The notes under the pieces are model-generated. The model was not told the origin of the DNA. It searched no databases and saw only the letters and a program-made list of their open reading frames with translations. A stretch of 64,000 nt of DNA from Cheiracanthium punctorium (Eukaryota; Arthropoda; Arachnida; Araneae; Cheiracanthiidae): contig JAWZYV010001807.1 of the NCBI GenBank assembly GCA_038373885.1, positions 62,001-126,000 of the forward strand, written 5' to 3'. The position numbers and the translations under genes are program-made. Below, piece by piece: positions 62,981-64,000 of this stretch; position 1 is the first letter of the stretch, and each line of letters starts with the position of its first letter.

Positions 62981-64000
62981 AATTTTGATAGTCACAAAGG
63001 GTCTGCCACCGATTTTAGACAATAATATGCTTCAAAGTTGGTTGCCGCAGACTTGTAAAGTTCTATGTTCTTTTAGTTGAACTTTTTTTTTTAATTTTAG
63101 TTTTTCATGAAGCCTTTCGTAATAATATTTTAATTTACATCGATTGACTAAAAGATAGCAGATTTATCGATGTAAATCATCAAAATCGGATAGTATCGGG
63201 AAAAGGTTGATCATTAAATATTGGGCGGTCCACTTTAACCTGTATTGATGAATACTGTAGTGCTATTGGAAACAATAAAGAACAAGAAAGGTAAATATTG
63301 CGAAGTGCATCGATTTTAAAACACAATGATACTTTATATACATTTAAAAATGCATAGTACATATTCAAAAACACTCTCACTAAGGTTTAATCACTACGAT
63401 TAGAGCGTAGTTCGTTGTTATGCATGACAGTTCATTGCCATAATTCTGAAAGTTAGGATAAAATTAGCAGTCTGTCGGAAATAGACGAAAATTGCATCTT
63501 GTTAAATATAAATGAAAGCTAAATCAAGTCAAATTTGGCGATATATCACTAATAACTGGCTGCTTTCTGAGGTTTTGAATATAATCTCCAAAAGTTGTAT
63601 TATGTAATGTTGAAAATTTGTAAAACTCCCTAAAAGATCTAAAAATGTTTTATCTTTTCTTTTTGATGTAGAATAATGTAACATAAACGTCTATTATTTA
63701 TACTTATAGTATTGTACTAGCGTTGGATTACTTTCTCTTTATATATCATAGAACTCAATGTATTTGAAATATTTATTCTATGTGCTCCTCTAAAAGAACT
63801 AAAAATGCTTGAGACATTTTCTTTTTATAGAAGATTCATTTATAAGACTTATAACATAAATCAATTGTGGTTCGTTTGAAATAGATTTACGTCTCAAAAT
63901 GTCCACTTAGAACTATCACTATCCATAGAGTGTATCGCATTGGAATCTTTTGCGCGCTCCCATGAAACACAAACCCCAATAGACAATTAGTGTTATACAC
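62734..64000. other. Upstream intron of Nmdar2, nothing recognised
   Basis: AT-rich, with a long A-run at 62953-62980. The next 5' exon, which must end with a single base of a split codon, is not found here and should lie beyond the window. Confidence 0.6.

Overview
The window is nuclear DNA from an arthropod. A chelicerate such as a spider is my best guess, because of the receptor sequence, the very long AT-rich introns and the mix of transposons, but no single feature proves it. One host gene is recognisable: the 3' half of an NMDA-type ionotropic glutamate receptor subunit 2 (GluN2, fly Nmdar2), on the minus strand. Six exons are supported, in transcript order: 62733-62608 (end of S1 and M1), 57710-57490 (M2 pore loop, M3, start of S2), 50504-50344 (S2), 26258-26077 (S2), 15718-15483 (end of S2, M4) and 5358-5186 (proximal cytoplasmic tail). 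Every exon has AG/GT splice sites, the phases join without a break (1, 0, 2, 1, 0, then 2 leaving the last exon), and the joined protein aligns to GluN2 with no missing piece. Introns are 4.9, 7.0, 24.1, 10.4 and 10.1 kb. The amino-terminal domain and most of S1 lie beyond position 64000; the rest of the tail lies below 5186, with one weak candidate exon at about 3494-3101.

Everything else is intron or flank, filled with mobile elements and their remains. These are: a 1.5 kb Tc1/mariner (DD34E) element with intact ends and one frameshift (34461-35964); a 2.8 kb hAT element with a perfect 8-bp target duplication (30862-33651); a 0.94 kb hAT remnant inside a large inverted duplication (45041-47465); a 3.1 kb hAT-like element with about 200-bp terminal inverted repeats and an unusual coding region (50906-53988); an internally deleted pogo/Tigger element (23161-23980); a DUF4817-type helix-turn-helix element (59502-60252); three LINE fragments; three tRNA-derived SINEs; mariner-, Harbinger- and hAT-type MITEs; two large near-palindromes; and several satellites and microsatellites.

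The most abundant element is a TTAA-flanked, piggyBac-type MITE of about 450-520 bp whose left half folds into a long hairpin. There are about ten copies. Four of them begin 93, 93, 117 and 131 bp upstream, in transcript sense, of the 3' splice sites of four of the six exons. That is far closer than scatter over 64 kb predicts and is the most unusual pattern here. No bacterial-type operon, rRNA, CRISPR array or functional tRNA gene is seen.
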